Below are positions 51,808-62,266 of a DNA stretch of 64,000 bases, one piece after another. The first letter of the stretch is position 1. Every line of letters begins with the position of its first letter. The translations under genes and the position numbers were made by a program. A model generated the notes under the pieces. That model had not been told where the DNA came from and ran no database searches. It worked only from the letters and a program-made list of their open reading frames with translations. The DNA comes from Sinorhizobium sp. B11 (lineage in GTDB: Bacteria; Pseudomonadota; Alphaproteobacteria; Rhizobiales; Rhizobiaceae): contig CP091034.1 of NCBI GenBank assembly GCA_039725955.1, positions 3,908,501-3,972,500 on the forward strand, read 5' to 3'.

Positions 51808-53071
51808 ATGGTAGAAAAAACGCATTCAGCCACTTGCCCGCGATGCAATGGCCTATGTTCTGGCCGGCGGTAGGGGAAGTCGCCTCAAGGAACTGACGGA
51901 CCGGCGCGCCAAGCCAGCCGTCTATTTCGGCGGCAAGGCGCGCATCATCGACTTCGCATTGTCCAATGCCTTGAATTCCGGCATCCGCCGTATCGGCGTC
52001 GCCACGCAGTACAAGGCGCATTCGCTGATCCGCCATATGCAGCGCGGCTGGAACTTCTTCCGTCCGGAACGAAATGAAAGCTTCGATATCCTGCCAGCCT
52101 CCCAGCGCGTCTCCGAGACGCAATGGTATGAAGGCACTGCCGACGCCGTCTATCAGAACATCGATATTATCGAGGATTACGGCGTCGAATACATGGTCAT
52201 CCTCGCCGGCGACCATGTCTACAAGATGGACTACGAATACATGCTCCAGCAGCATGTCGATTCCGGCGCTGATGTAACGATCGGCTGCCTGGAAGTACCG
52301 CGCATGGAAGCGGTCGGATTCGGCGTCATGCATGTCAACGAGAAGGACGAGATCTTCGCCTTCATCGAAAAGCCGGCCGACCCGCCGGGCATTCCTGACA
52401 AACCGGATTTCGCGCTGGCCTCGATGGGCATCTACGTCTTCCGCACGAAGTTCCTGCTCGATCTGTTGCGCCGCGATGCGGCCGACCCGACCTCGAGCCG
52501 AGACTTTGGCAAGGACATTATCCCTTACATCGTCAAGAACGGTAAGGCCGTTGCCCATCGTTTCGCCAAGTCCTGCGTGCGTTCGGATTTCGAGCACGAG
52601 CCCTACTGGCGCGACGTAGGGACGATCGACGCCTATTGGCAGGCCAATATCGACCTGACGGCCATCGTCCCCGCTCTCGATATCTATGACAAGTCCTGGC
52701 CGATCTGGACCTATGCCGAGATCACTCCACCGGCGAAATTCGTCCATGACGACGAAGACCGCCGCGGCTCGGCAACCTCGTCCGTCGTCGCCGGCGACTG
52801 CATCATCTCAGGCGCAAGCCTTAACCGGAGCCTTCTCTTCACTGGTGTCAGGGCCAATTCCTTCTCCAAGCTGGACGGAGCGGTCATTCTGCCCAATGTG
52901 AAGATCGGCCGGCGCGCGCAGCTCAAGAACGTTGTGATCGACCACGGTGTCGTCATCCCGGAAGGTCTTGTCGTTGGCGAGGACCCAGAACTCGACGCGC
53001 GGCGCTTCAGACTGACGGAAAGCGGCATTTGCCTGATCACGCAACCGATGATCGACAAGCTGGATATCTGA
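51808..53071 (+). CDS. glgC: Glucose-1-phosphate adenylyltransferase, frameshifted near the start as sequenced
   Basis: Makes ADP-glucose for glycogen. The proper start is ATG 51808 with GGAGGA upstream, but six A at 51815-51820 put it out of frame with the body, which otherwise opens only at ATG 51848 (407 aa). Removing one A gives MVEKRIQPLARDA joined to MAYVLAGGRGSR: the familiar rhizobial GlgC N-terminus and the standard 420 aa. Core motifs are intact: YVLAGGRGSRLKELTDRRAK, WYEGTADAVYQNID, LAGDHVYKMDYE and FIEKPADPPG, with a C-terminal left-handed beta-helix. Translation from 51848 without a ribosome-binding site would be weak but might yield a nearly complete enzyme. Confidence 0.92.
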
Positions 53072-53074
53072 CTT

Positions 53075-54517
53075 ATGAAAGTTCTTTCGGTCTCGTCCGA
53101 AGTCTTCCCTTTGATCAAGACAGGGGGCCTTGCCGATGTGGCAGGCGCCCTGCCCATAGCCCTCAAATCCTTCGGCGTTGAAACCAAGACCCTCATGCCC
53201 GGCTATCCCAGCGTCATGAAGATGCTGCAGAACCCGGTCGTCCGCCTGGAGCTTCCGGATCTGCTCGGCCAGCCGGCAAGAATATTGGAGGTGGAGCATC
53301 AGGGTCTCGATATCCTCGTGCTTGACGCTCCGGCCTATTACGACCGCCCCGGCGGTCCCTATCTCGATACGACAGGCAAGGATCATCCGGACAATTGGCG
53401 CCGTTTTGCCGCCCTGTCGCTGGCAGGCTCCGAGATCGCCGCAGGCCTGCTGCCGGGCTGGCGGCCTGATCTGGTGCATGCCCATGACTGGCAGGCTGCG
53501 CTGGTGCCAGTCTATATGCGCTATTACCCGACGCCCGAGCTGCCGAGCGTCCTGACGATCCACAACATTGCCTTCCAGGGTCAATTTGGCGCCGACATCT
53601 TCCCCGGCTTGCGTCTGCCGCTCCATGCCTTTGCCACCGAAAGTATAGAATACTATGGCACCGTCGGCTTCCTGAAGGGTGGCCTGCAGACCGCCACGGC
53701 CCTCACCACGGTCAGCCCCTCCTATGCCGATGAAATCCTGACCTCTGAATTCGGCATGGGACTGGAAGGTGTCATCGCCAGCCGCCGCGACGTGTTGCAT
53801 GGCATTGTCAACGGCATCGACGCCGACATCTGGAATCCGGCGACCGATCCGGTCGTCCACACGCATTACGGCCCGACGACGCTGAAAAATCGGCTCGAAA
53901 ACCGCAGGTCGATCGAGGAATTCTTCCATCTCGACCATGACGATGCGCCGATCTTCTGCGTCATCAGCCGCCTGACCTGGCAAAAGGGCATGGATCTTGT
54001 CGCAAGCACTGCCGACAGGATCGTCGCCCTCGGCGGCAAGCTCGTGGTGCTGGGATCCGGCGAGGCAGCCCTCGAAGGCGCGCTGCTGGCCGCCGCCCAC
54101 CGTAATCCCGGCCGTATCGGCGTTTCCATCGGCTACAACGAGCCGATGTCGCACCTCATGCAGGCTGGCTGCGACGCGATCATCATACCCTCGCGCTTCG
54201 AGCCTTGCGGTCTCACCCAGCTCTATGGACTGCGTTACGGCTGCGTGCCGATCGTGGCGCGCACCGGCGGTCTCAACGACACCGTCATCGACGCCAACCA
54301 TGCCGCACTTGCGGCAAAGGTGGCGACAGGCATACAATTCGCACCCGTAAACGAAGAAAGCATGCTACAGGCACTGCGCCGCGCCATGCACCTTTACGCG
54401 GATCAAAAAGTCTGGACCCAATTGCAAAAGCAAGGCATGAAGTCGGATGTCTCTTGGGAGAAGAGCGCCGAACGTTATGTTGCCCTGTATTCAAGCCTCG
54501 TCTCGAAAGGCATGTGA
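53075..54517 (+). CDS. glgA: Glycogen synthase
   Basis: 480 aa, starting 3 bp after the glgC stop. A GT5 retaining glycosyltransferase, GT-B fold, adding glucose from ADP-glucose. The ADP-glucose-binding KTGGLADV motif is at residues 15-22 (LIKTGGLADVAGALPIALKS); HAHDWQAALVP, TIHNIAFQGQFG, ISRLTWQKGMDL and the C-terminal acidic loop SRFEPCGLTQLYGLRYG are present. There is no sign of truncation. It works with glgB and glgC in this operon. Confidence 0.97.
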   Translation: MKVLSVSSEVFPLIKTGGLADVAGALPIALKSFGVETKTLMPGYPSVMKMLQNPVVRLELPDLLGQPARILEVEHQGLDILVLDAPAYYDRPGGPYLDTTGKDHPDNWRRFAALSLAGSEIAAGLLPGWRPDLVHAHDWQAALVPVYMRYYPTPELPSVLTIHNIAFQGQFGADIFPGLRLPLHAFATESIEYYGTVGFLKGGLQTATALTTVSPSYADEILTSEFGMGLEGVIASRRDVLHGIVNGIDADIWNPATDPVVHTHYGPTTLKNRLENRRSIEEFFHLDHDDAPIFCVISRLTWQKGMDLVASTADRIVALGGKLVVLGSGEAALEGALLAAAHRNPGRIGVSIGYNEPMSHLMQAGCDAIIIPSRFEPCGLTQLYGLRYGCVPIVARTGGLNDTVIDANHAALAAKVATGIQFAPVNEESMLQALRRAMHLYADQKVWTQLQKQGMKSDVSWEKSAERYVALYSSLVSKGM

Positions 54518-54523
54518 GCTAAA

Positions 54524-56155
54524 ATGATCAAGTCCGTTCCCTCCACGCCCTATCAGGACCAGAAACCCGGCACCTCGGGTCTGCGCAAGAAGGTTCCCGT
54601 CTTCCAGCAGCCGAACTATGCGGAGAACTTCATCCAGTCGATCTTCGATTCACTGGAAGGCTATCAGGGCAAGTGCCTGGTCATCGGCGGCGACGGACGC
54701 TACTACAATCGCGAAGTCATCCAGAAGGCGATCAAGATGGCCGCCGCCAATGGCTTCGGCAAGGTCATGGTGGGCAAGGGCGGCATTCTTTCGACACCGG
54801 CAGCCTCTCACATCATCCGCAAGTACAAGGCTTTCGGCGGCATCATTCTCTCGGCCAGTCATAACCCTGGTGGCCCGACCGAAGACTTCGGCATCAAATA
54901 CAACGTCAACAATGGCGGCCCGGCGCCGGAAAAGATCACCGACGCGATCTTTGCCCGCTCCAAGGTGATCGACAGCTACAAGATTGCCGATTTCGCCGAC
55001 GTCAACATCGATCGCATCGGCAAGGAAGAGCTGCCGGGCGGCACGATCCTCTCGGTTATCGACCCGGTCGAAGACTATGCCGCGCTGATGGAAGAACTCT
55101 TCGATTTCGGCGCGATCCGTAATCTCATCAGCCTTGGCTTCCGCATCGCCTTCGATGCCATGAGCGCCGTGACTGGCCCCTATGCCAAGGAGATCTTCGA
55201 GAACCGTCTCGGCTCTCCCTCGGGCTCCGTTCGCAATTTCATGCCACTCCCGGATTTTGGCGGCCATCATCCGGATCCGAACCTCGTTCATGCCAAGGAG
55301 CTCTACGACGAGATGATGGGTGAGGATGCGCCCGATTTCGGCGCCGCATCCGACGGCGACGGCGACCGCAACCTCATTATCGGCCGCGGCATTTTCGTAA
55401 CCCCGTCCGACAGTCTTGCGATCCTTGCCGCCAACGCCAATCTCGCGCCCGGCTATTCCGGCGGCCTCGCCGGTATCGCACGCTCCATGCCGACATCGGG
55501 CGCGGCCGACCGCGTGGCTGAAAAGCGCGGCATCGGCATTTACGAGACCCCAACCGGCTGGAAATTCTTCGGCAACCTGCTCGACGCCGGCATGGCGACG
55601 ATCTGCGGCGAAGAAAGCGCCGGCACCGGTTCGAACCATGTCCGCGAGAAGGACGGTCTCTGGGCCGTCCTGCTATGGCTGAACGTTCTGGCCGTACGCG
55701 GTGAAAGCGTGCAGGACATCGTGACCCAGCATTGGCAGACTTACGGCCGCAATTATTATTCCCGTCATGACTATGAAGGTGTCGACAGCGATGCCGCAAA
55801 CGGCCTGGTGGATAATCTGCGCGCCCAGCTTTCTACGCTGCCCGGGAAGACCTTCGGCGATCTGACCGTCGAAAAAGCAGATGATTTCGCCTATCACGAT
55901 CCGGTCGACAAATCGGTCAGCGAACATCAGGGTATCCGCGTCCTGTTTGCGGGCGGCTCCCGCGTGGTCTTCCGCCTTTCCGGCACCGGCACGTCTGGCG
56001 CAACCCTTCGCGTCTATATCGAGCGCTATGAGCCGGATTCGACTCGCCATAATATCGAAACGCAGGAAGCGCTCGCGGATCTGATCGCGGCCGCCGAAAG
56101 CATCGCAAACATTCGTGAGCGCACGGGACGCAACGAGCCGACCGTGATCACCTGA
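54524..56155 (+). CDS. pgm: Phosphoglucomutase (alpha-D-glucose-specific)
   Basis: 543 aa. It interconverts glucose-1-P and glucose-6-P, feeding glgC and galU. The phosphoserine is S112 in LSASHNPGGPTEDFGIKYN; the metal loop is SDGDGDRNLIIG; sugar-binding GEESAGTGSNHVREKDG and phosphate-binding RLSGTGTSGATLRVYIE are intact. It is located 6 bp after glgA. Inclusion of pgm in the glg operon is typical of Agrobacterium and Rhizobium. Confidence 0.97.
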   Translation: MIKSVPSTPYQDQKPGTSGLRKKVPVFQQPNYAENFIQSIFDSLEGYQGKCLVIGGDGRYYNREVIQKAIKMAAANGFGKVMVGKGGILSTPAASHIIRKYKAFGGIILSASHNPGGPTEDFGIKYNVNNGGPAPEKITDAIFARSKVIDSYKIADFADVNIDRIGKEELPGGTILSVIDPVEDYAALMEELFDFGAIRNLISLGFRIAFDAMSAVTGPYAKEIFENRLGSPSGSVRNFMPLPDFGGHHPDPNLVHAKELYDEMMGEDAPDFGAASDGDGDRNLIIGRGIFVTPSDSLAILAANANLAPGYSGGLAGIARSMPTSGAADRVAEKRGIGIYETPTGWKFFGNLLDAGMATICGEESAGTGSNHVREKDGLWAVLLWLNVLAVRGESVQDIVTQHWQTYGRNYYSRHDYEGVDSDAANGLVDNLRAQLSTLPGKTFGDLTVEKADDFAYHDPVDKSVSEHQGIRVLFAGGSRVVFRLSGTGTSGATLRVYIERYEPDSTRHNIETQEALADLIAAAESIANIRERTGRNEPTVIT

Positions 56156-56168
56156 TCCCGGGGGGCAT

Positions 56169-58139
56169 ATGGGGGGCAACAGTTCCGCGCAGGGCGGCGC
56201 CATCGTTTTCGAAACAGGCGTTGAATTTTCTGTCTGGTCGCATCATGCAGCGCAGATTGATCTCTGCCTCTTCGACGATGCCGACAAGGAATATGCAAGG
56301 CTCCCCATGGCCCGCGACAGCGACCATGTTTTCCGCCTTTTCGTCGATGGATTGAAGGAAGGCGCCCGCTACGGCTACCGGGCGGATGGTATCTATGCTC
56401 CGGACAACGGCCTCTGGTTCGACCCTTCAAAACTGCTGATCGATCCCTATGCCAAGGCAGTCGACGGGCCATTCCACTACGATCCGCGTCTTGGCATCTT
56501 CGGTGAAGATACGCAGCATCTGATACCGAAGTCGGTCGTCACCAAGGACGCGCCTGTCAAGATTCAAAAGCCGCTCTTCAAACAGGGCGGCTTTATTTAC
56601 GAGGTGGCCGTCAAGCCCTTCACCATACTGCATCCGGAAGTGCCGGAAGCTCAGCGCGGCACGGTAGCCGCCCTTGCCCATCCCTCCGTCGTCGCTCATC
56701 TGAAACGCATCGGCGTCGATGCCATCGAGCTTATGCCCATCACCGCCTGGATCGACGAACGCCATCTGCCGCCGCTTGGACTGACGAATGGCTGGGGCTA
56801 CAATCCTGTCGCCTTCATGGCGCTGGACCCGCGTATCGTGCCAGGAGGTGTCGCGGAACTGAGCGACACCGTGGCGAAGCTGCATGAGGAAGGTATCGCC
56901 GTCATCCTCGACCTCGTCTTCAACCATACGGGCGAAAGCGACCGATACGGCACGACGCTGTCACTCCGCGGCATCGACAATCTTAGCTACTATCGCCACG
57001 TGGCGGATCGGCCATCCGTGCTCGTCAACGATACCGGCACCGGCAATACGGTTGCCTGCGACCATCCCCATGTCCAGCGGCTCATCATCGACAGCCTGCG
57101 CCATTTCGTCCGCAATGCAGGCATCGACGGCTTCCGCTTCGATCTGGCTCCGGTTCTCGGCCGCACGGCAAACGGTTTCGACCGGAACGGAACACTGGCT
57201 GCAATTCTCGCCGACGATCTGCTCGGCGATCGTATCATGATTGCCGAGCCCTGGGATATCGGTCCAAGCGGCTATCAGCTCGGCAACTTTCCGGCACCGT
57301 TCCAGGAATGGAACGACCGTGCCCGCGATGACGTCAGGTGCTATTGGCGCGGTGATGATTGGAAGACTGGCTCACTCGCGACGGTGCTCGCCGGCTCGTC
57401 GAACATCTTCTCGGCCAACGGCGGAACAGAAACCCGCAGTGTCAATTTCCTCGCCGCCCATGACGGTTTCACGCTCATGGACCTCGTGTCGTACAACGGC
57501 AAGCACAACGAGGCGAACGGTGAGAACAATCGCGACGGCCACAACGAGAACCATTCCTGGAACAACGGCGTCGAAGGCGAAACCGCCTATCCTGTCATCC
57601 GTGAACGCCGCAAGGCTGATGTCAGGGCGCTGATCTCCACCCTCTTTGCCAGCCGCGGCAGCATCATGCTGACGGCCGGAGACGAAGGTGGTCGCACGCA
57701 GCATGGCAACAACAATGCCTATTGTCAGGACAACGAGATCACTTGGGTCGACTGGAAGCAGCTGGACGAGGGCCTGATCGCCCACACAGCCTTCGTCGCA
57801 GCGCTTCGCCACCGCTTCTCGGTCTTCTCCGACCTGGCCTTCTTCTCCGGTAACGGCGATGTGGAATGGATTTCGCTCTCCGGCGAGCCGATGACAACAG
57901 GCGAATGGGAAACGCCGTCTTTCTCCACCCTCGGCATGATCCTTGCGACCGAGGATCGCTCCAGCCGCAAACAGACCCGCCTCGCCGTCCTGTTCAATCG
58001 CTCAGAACAACACCAAGTCTTTACGCTTCCCTCAGCCGGCGAAGCAAACTGGCGGCAGCTTGTACCGGACGGTGCGCGAAAAGTCGGCGGCCGCGCTACC
58101 GTTGAACCACGTTCTGTCGCCTTTTTCGTGGAAAATTGA
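56169..58139 (+). CDS. glgX: Glycogen debranching enzyme
   Basis: 656 aa. It cleaves alpha-1,6 branches of the limit dextrin left by GlgP. N-terminal CBM48 (~10-110, VEFSVWSHHAAQIDLCLFDD) precedes a GH13 barrel. Nucleophile Asp325 in DGFRFDLAPVLG, acid/base Glu360 in IMIAEPWDIGPSGYQ, and SVNFLAAHDGFTLMDLVSYN are present. It is last gene of the operon, 13 bp after pgm. The ATG at 56169 is the first in-frame start. Confidence 0.96.
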   Translation: MGGNSSAQGGAIVFETGVEFSVWSHHAAQIDLCLFDDADKEYARLPMARDSDHVFRLFVDGLKEGARYGYRADGIYAPDNGLWFDPSKLLIDPYAKAVDGPFHYDPRLGIFGEDTQHLIPKSVVTKDAPVKIQKPLFKQGGFIYEVAVKPFTILHPEVPEAQRGTVAALAHPSVVAHLKRIGVDAIELMPITAWIDERHLPPLGLTNGWGYNPVAFMALDPRIVPGGVAELSDTVAKLHEEGIAVILDLVFNHTGESDRYGTTLSLRGIDNLSYYRHVADRPSVLVNDTGTGNTVACDHPHVQRLIIDSLRHFVRNAGIDGFRFDLAPVLGRTANGFDRNGTLAAILADDLLGDRIMIAEPWDIGPSGYQLGNFPAPFQEWNDRARDDVRCYWRGDDWKTGSLATVLAGSSNIFSANGGTETRSVNFLAAHDGFTLMDLVSYNGKHNEANGENNRDGHNENHSWNNGVEGETAYPVIRERRKADVRALISTLFASRGSIMLTAGDEGGRTQHGNNNAYCQDNEITWVDWKQLDEGLIAHTAFVAALRHRFSVFSDLAFFSGNGDVEWISLSGEPMTTGEWETPSFSTLGMILATEDRSSRKQTRLAVLFNRSEQHQVFTLPSAGEANWRQLVPDGARKVGGRATVEPRSVAFFVEN

Positions 58140-58227
58140 TCCACGAAACATGCCAGTGCGAATCATTATCGCAATCGTCATGAATGCGCGATAAGGCTTT
58201 GCGGCTGCGGCTTTTTACGAGGAATGC

Positions 58228-58716
58228 ATGGTCATGGATATTTCGCTCTCGGAGGTCCGGGGGCTGGTCGGCACGGAAACAGGATTGTCTGACTGGATCC
58301 TTGTCGATCAGGAGATGATCGATGCCTTTGCCGGAGCAACCAGCGACCATCAGTTCATTCACGTCGATCCTGTTCGCGCTGCAGCCGAAAGTCCTTTCGG
58401 CGGAACCATCGCCCACGGCTTCCTGACACTCTCGCTGTTGTCGACGATGAATTACAATTGCTTGCCCAAAGTGCGCGAGCAGACGATGGGCATCAACTAC
58501 GGTTTCGATAAGATCCGCTTCATGTCGCCGGTCAGGAGTGGCACCCGCATTCGCGGCCACTTCGTGCTCGCGGACGCCCGCTTTCGCGGCGCCGGCATGC
58601 TGATGACGACCTATGATGTCTCGATCGAAATCGAAAACGAAAAGAAGCCGGCACTAACCGCCCGCTGGATAACCATCATCCAGTTCGACCCGAAGGACCG
58701 GCCGGAAGACGCCTAG
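58228..58716 (+). CDS. MaoC-family (R)-specific enoyl-CoA hydratase-like protein
   Basis: 162 aa, a single hot-dog fold. The hydratase motif is present: the Asp/His catalytic pair lies in DAFAGATSDHQFIHVD followed by PFGGTIAHGFLTLSLLSTM, which matches the family pattern (A-x-x-S-x-D-x-N-P-x-H, here with F-I-H-V-D). It probably hydrates enoyl-CoA esters, perhaps for PHB or fatty-acid metabolism. It is monocistronic between glgX and soxG. Confidence 0.9.
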   Translation: MVMDISLSEVRGLVGTETGLSDWILVDQEMIDAFAGATSDHQFIHVDPVRAAAESPFGGTIAHGFLTLSLLSTMNYNCLPKVREQTMGINYGFDKIRFMSPVRSGTRIRGHFVLADARFRGAGMLMTTYDVSIEIENEKKPALTARWITIIQFDPKDRPEDA

Positions 58717-58730
58717 GTTCCTTGCGGGCC

Positions 58731-59279
58731 TTAGTGGCTCGCGTCCTCGGCGCCTTCGGCGAGCAGTCCAAAAACATACTCCGAAAACGACCGCCAGCAT
58801 TCCACCCGGAACGTATCGTCCTCGGTGCGGAAGAGAACGATCTCGGCCTTGCCGAAGATTGTCCGCGAGCAAGCGCCCACCGGGAAAATCTCCAGAGAGA
58901 GATCCTGCGGGCAGCCGGCCGACAGCGTCACCTCGGCACCCGGTCCGGAAACAATGATACCCACATTGCGGTGCGAAACATCGACCGCGGAATGAAGAGC
59001 ATCCGCGCCGGAAAGAAGCGACAGAAGATCCGAGCCGGCCTCGTCGATAACGAGCCACTCGTCCGGTCCCAGCCAGAGGGCCGAACGTCCTCCGGCACTG
59101 CCGGAGGTCTTGGGTGCTGCCGGCAAAGTCACCCCCAGCGCAGAAGACAGCGTGGATACGGATCCGGCCGGCGCACGCAGCGCAATGCGGGTCGCGACTG
59201 GTGCTACCGTTAGGCGCACCGTCGCCGAACCGGCAAGGAGACCGGAGAGAGCCGGCTTGCGAATTGCGACTTCAGCCAT
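58731..59279 (-). CDS. soxG: Sarcosine oxidase gamma subunit
   Basis: 182 aa from ATG 59279 (MAEVAIRKPALSGLLAG). GcvT-like small-subunit fold (LWLGPDEWLVIDEAG, VDVSHRNVGIIVSGPGAEVT, FRVECWRSFSEYVFGLLAEG). It is the structural/assembly subunit of the heterotetramer. Start overlaps the soxA stop by 8 bp. It is last gene of soxBDAG. Confidence 0.93.
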   Translation of the reverse strand: MAEVAIRKPALSGLLAGSATVRLTVAPVATRIALRAPAGSVSTLSSALGVTLPAAPKTSGSAGGRSALWLGPDEWLVIDEAGSDLLSLLSGADALHSAVDVSHRNVGIIVSGPGAEVTLSAGCPQDLSLEIFPVGACSRTIFGKAEIVLFRTEDDTFRVECWRSFSEYVFGLLAEGAEDASH

Positions 59280-62266
59280 GGATACGGCCTCCTTCCTTGT
59301 CAAAGAACACCAGATCAGTCACCTCGACCGGAATGGTCCGATCCGGCATCGGCACATAGAGCGTTTCGCCCACCAGGTTGCGGCCACCTTCGACCAACGC
59401 AAAAGCAATCGAACGATCACAATTTTCAGACCAGTAGGCCGATGTTACGTGGCCGAGCATCTTCATCGGTTTCGGCTGGTTCGGGTTTGCGACGATCTGC
59501 GCCCCCTCCTCCAGCACCAGCTTCGCATCCTTCGTCGCGAGACCGACGAGCTGCTTGCGCCCTTCCTTCACGAGATCAGGTCGCTTCAGCCCGCGAATGC
59601 CGACAAAATCCGCTTTCTTCTTGGAGACCGCCCAGGAGAGGCCAGCGTCATCGGGCGTCACCGTCCCATCCGTATCCTGGCCGACGATGATATAGCCCTT
59701 TTCCGCGCGAAGCACATGCATGGTCTCCGTGCCGTAGACGCAGGCGCCGAGCGGCTCCGCATTGGCCCAGACCGCTTCCAGCACCGACTGTCCGTAGTCG
59801 GCTGGCACATTGATTTCGAAGCCTGTTTCACCGGTGAAGGAGACGCGGAAGAGACGCGCCGGAACGCCCGCCACCTTGCACTCGGCCACGCTCATGTGCG
59901 GGAAGGCCTCGTTGGAAATATCAAGCCCTTCGACCAGAGGCGCGACGATCTCACGTGCTTTCGGTCCTTGCACTGCGATAACAGCCCATTGCTCGGTGAC
60001 AGAGGTCAGCCAAACCTTCAGATGCGGGAATTCCGTCTGCAGATAGTCTTCCATGTGGTTGAGAACACGCGGCGCCCCACCGGTCGTGGTCGTGACATGG
60101 AAACGGTCATCAGCGAGACGACCGACGACGCCGTCGTCATAAACGAAACCATCCTCGCGCAGCATGATGCCATAGCGGCATTTGCCAGGTTTCAATGTGT
60201 CCCAGGCATTGGTGTACATGAGGTTCATGAATTCGGCGGCATCCGGCCCGACGACCTCGATCTTGCCGAGCGTCGAAGCGTCGAAGATACCGGCGACCTC
60301 ACGCGCTGTGCGGCACTCACGGGCAACCGCCTGATGCATCGTTTCACCGGCGCGCGGATAAAACCAAGCGCGCTTCCAGTTGCCGACATCCTCGAAGACT
60401 GCGCCCTTGGCTTCTTCCCAGCCATGCAGCGGAGTCTTGCGCGTAGGGTCAAACAGCGGCCCACGCGAATGCGCGATCAGTGCACCATAAGTCACCGGCG
60501 TATAGGGCGCGCGGAAGGTGGTGAGGCCGACCTGCGGAATATCCTTGCCGAGCGTTTCTGCGGCAATGGCCAGACCATGCATGTTGGACAGCTTGCCCTG
60601 GTCGGAGGCCATGCCATTCGTCGTAAAGCGCTTGATGTGCTCGATCGAATGCATGCCTTCGCGCACCGCAAGGCGGATATCCTTGGCGCAGACATCATGC
60701 TGGAAGTCGATGAAGGCCTTGGCGTTCGTCTCCGGTCCGGCCCCTTCGGCAGCACCAATCATGCCGCCCGTCCAGTCGAATGCCTGCTCGACGGAAACAC
60801 CGATCTTGCTGCCTGTCTTTTTGCCGACGGCCTGCGCCATCAGTTCACCGGCGGCAAGCGATTCCTCGACGGTCTGCTGCAGTCCGTCCGTGCCGTTGCA
60901 GGCGCCCACGGAAAGGCAGTCCTGCGCATAGGTGCCGGGCAGGAAACGCTGCGTCTCGGCATCGAAGGCAACCTTGCCCCGCGACTGTGAAAAAAGATGC
61001 ACGGAGGGTGTCCATCCGGCGCAGACGAGCAGCGCGTCAACGCTGATCTTGCGCGGTGACCCGCCGCCATTGCGCGCGACCGTCATAGAGGAAATGCGCA
61101 GCGCACCCGACGTATTGACGACCGACTGGCCGGTCAGAACATCGATGCCGAGCGCACGGGCTTCAGCGAGCACTGCAGCACCCGGCGCCTGCCTGACATC
61201 AACGATCGCGGCAATCGAAATGCCCGCTCGTTTCAGGTCGAAAGCAGCCTCGTAGGCAGAGTCATGGGCCGTATAGACGCCGACCGTCTGGCCGACGGCA
61301 ACACCATAGTGATTGAGATACATCCGCCCGGCCGAAGCGAGCATGATGCCGGGGCGATCGTTGTTCGGGAACACCATGTGCCGCTCGATGGCACCCGTCG
61401 CCAGTATCACGCGCTTGGCGCGGACCTGCCAGAGCCGTTCGCGCGGCAGATCGCGGCCGGGGCGGGCGATATGATCCGTGACGCGTTCGACAAGGCCGAC
61501 GAAGTTGTGGTTGTAGTAACCGAAAGCCGTGGTGCGCGTCAGGACCTCGACATTCTCTATGGCCTTCAGCCGGGCAAGGGTCTTCTGCACCCAGGCGTAA
61601 CCATCAAGCCCATCCACTTTCACGCCGGCATCGAAGCGCAACGCGCCGCCGGCTTCCGCCTGCTCGTCGCAAAGCACGACTTTCGCGCCGGCTTCCGCAG
61701 CGGCCAATGCCGCCGAAAGGCCGGCAATGCCGGCACCGACGACCAGCACGTCGCAATGGGCGTAGCGGCCGGCGTAGTGATCCGGATCATCCTCAGTCGG
61801 CGCGACACCAAGACCTGCAGCACGGCGGATCATCGGCTCGTAGACCCGCTTCCAGGCGGCCCGCGGCCACATGAAGGTCTTGTAGTAGAAACCCGCAGCG
61901 AAGAAGGGCGAAAACAGGTTATTGACCGCGCCGACGTCGAAGGAAAGCGACGGCCAACGGTTTTGCGACTTCACGATCATGCCGTCGAAGACTTCCTGCA
62001 CGGTTGCCCGCACATTGGGCTGCTTGCGGGCGCTGTCGCGCGCGACATCGATCAGCGCATTCGGCTCCTCGGCGCCCGCCGAAAGAATGCCGCGCGCGCG
62101 ATGATATTTGAACGAACGTCCGACAAGGTGCACACCGTGGGCAATCAAGGCCGAGGCGACGGTATCGCCTTCGAGCGCCGTATAGCTCTTGCCATCGAAG
62201 GTAAAAACGCGCAGTCCTCGCGGGCGTCAGCCGGCCCTTGCCGACGATACGGTTCGCGCCGCTCAT
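59272..62266 (-). CDS. soxA: Sarcosine oxidase alpha subunit, frameshifted near the start as sequenced
   Basis: Oxidatively demethylates sarcosine to glycine, passing the methyl group to tetrahydrofolate. The N-terminal 2Fe-2S-like/FAD half shows ALIAHGVHLVGRSFKYHRAR, VVGAGIAGLSAALAAAEAG and the nucleotide-binding core; the C-terminal ~400 residues are the GcvT-like folate domain (FEINVPADYGQSVLEAVWAN, YIIVGQDTDGTVTPDDAG). As written, ATG 62266 (overlapping soxD by ATGA) is out of frame after 20 residues because of five A at 62203-62207. One base less restores RFTFDGKSYTALEGDTVASA and a continuous 997-aa protein. Otherwise the longest intact frame is 958 aa (62148-59272). Confidence 0.93.
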
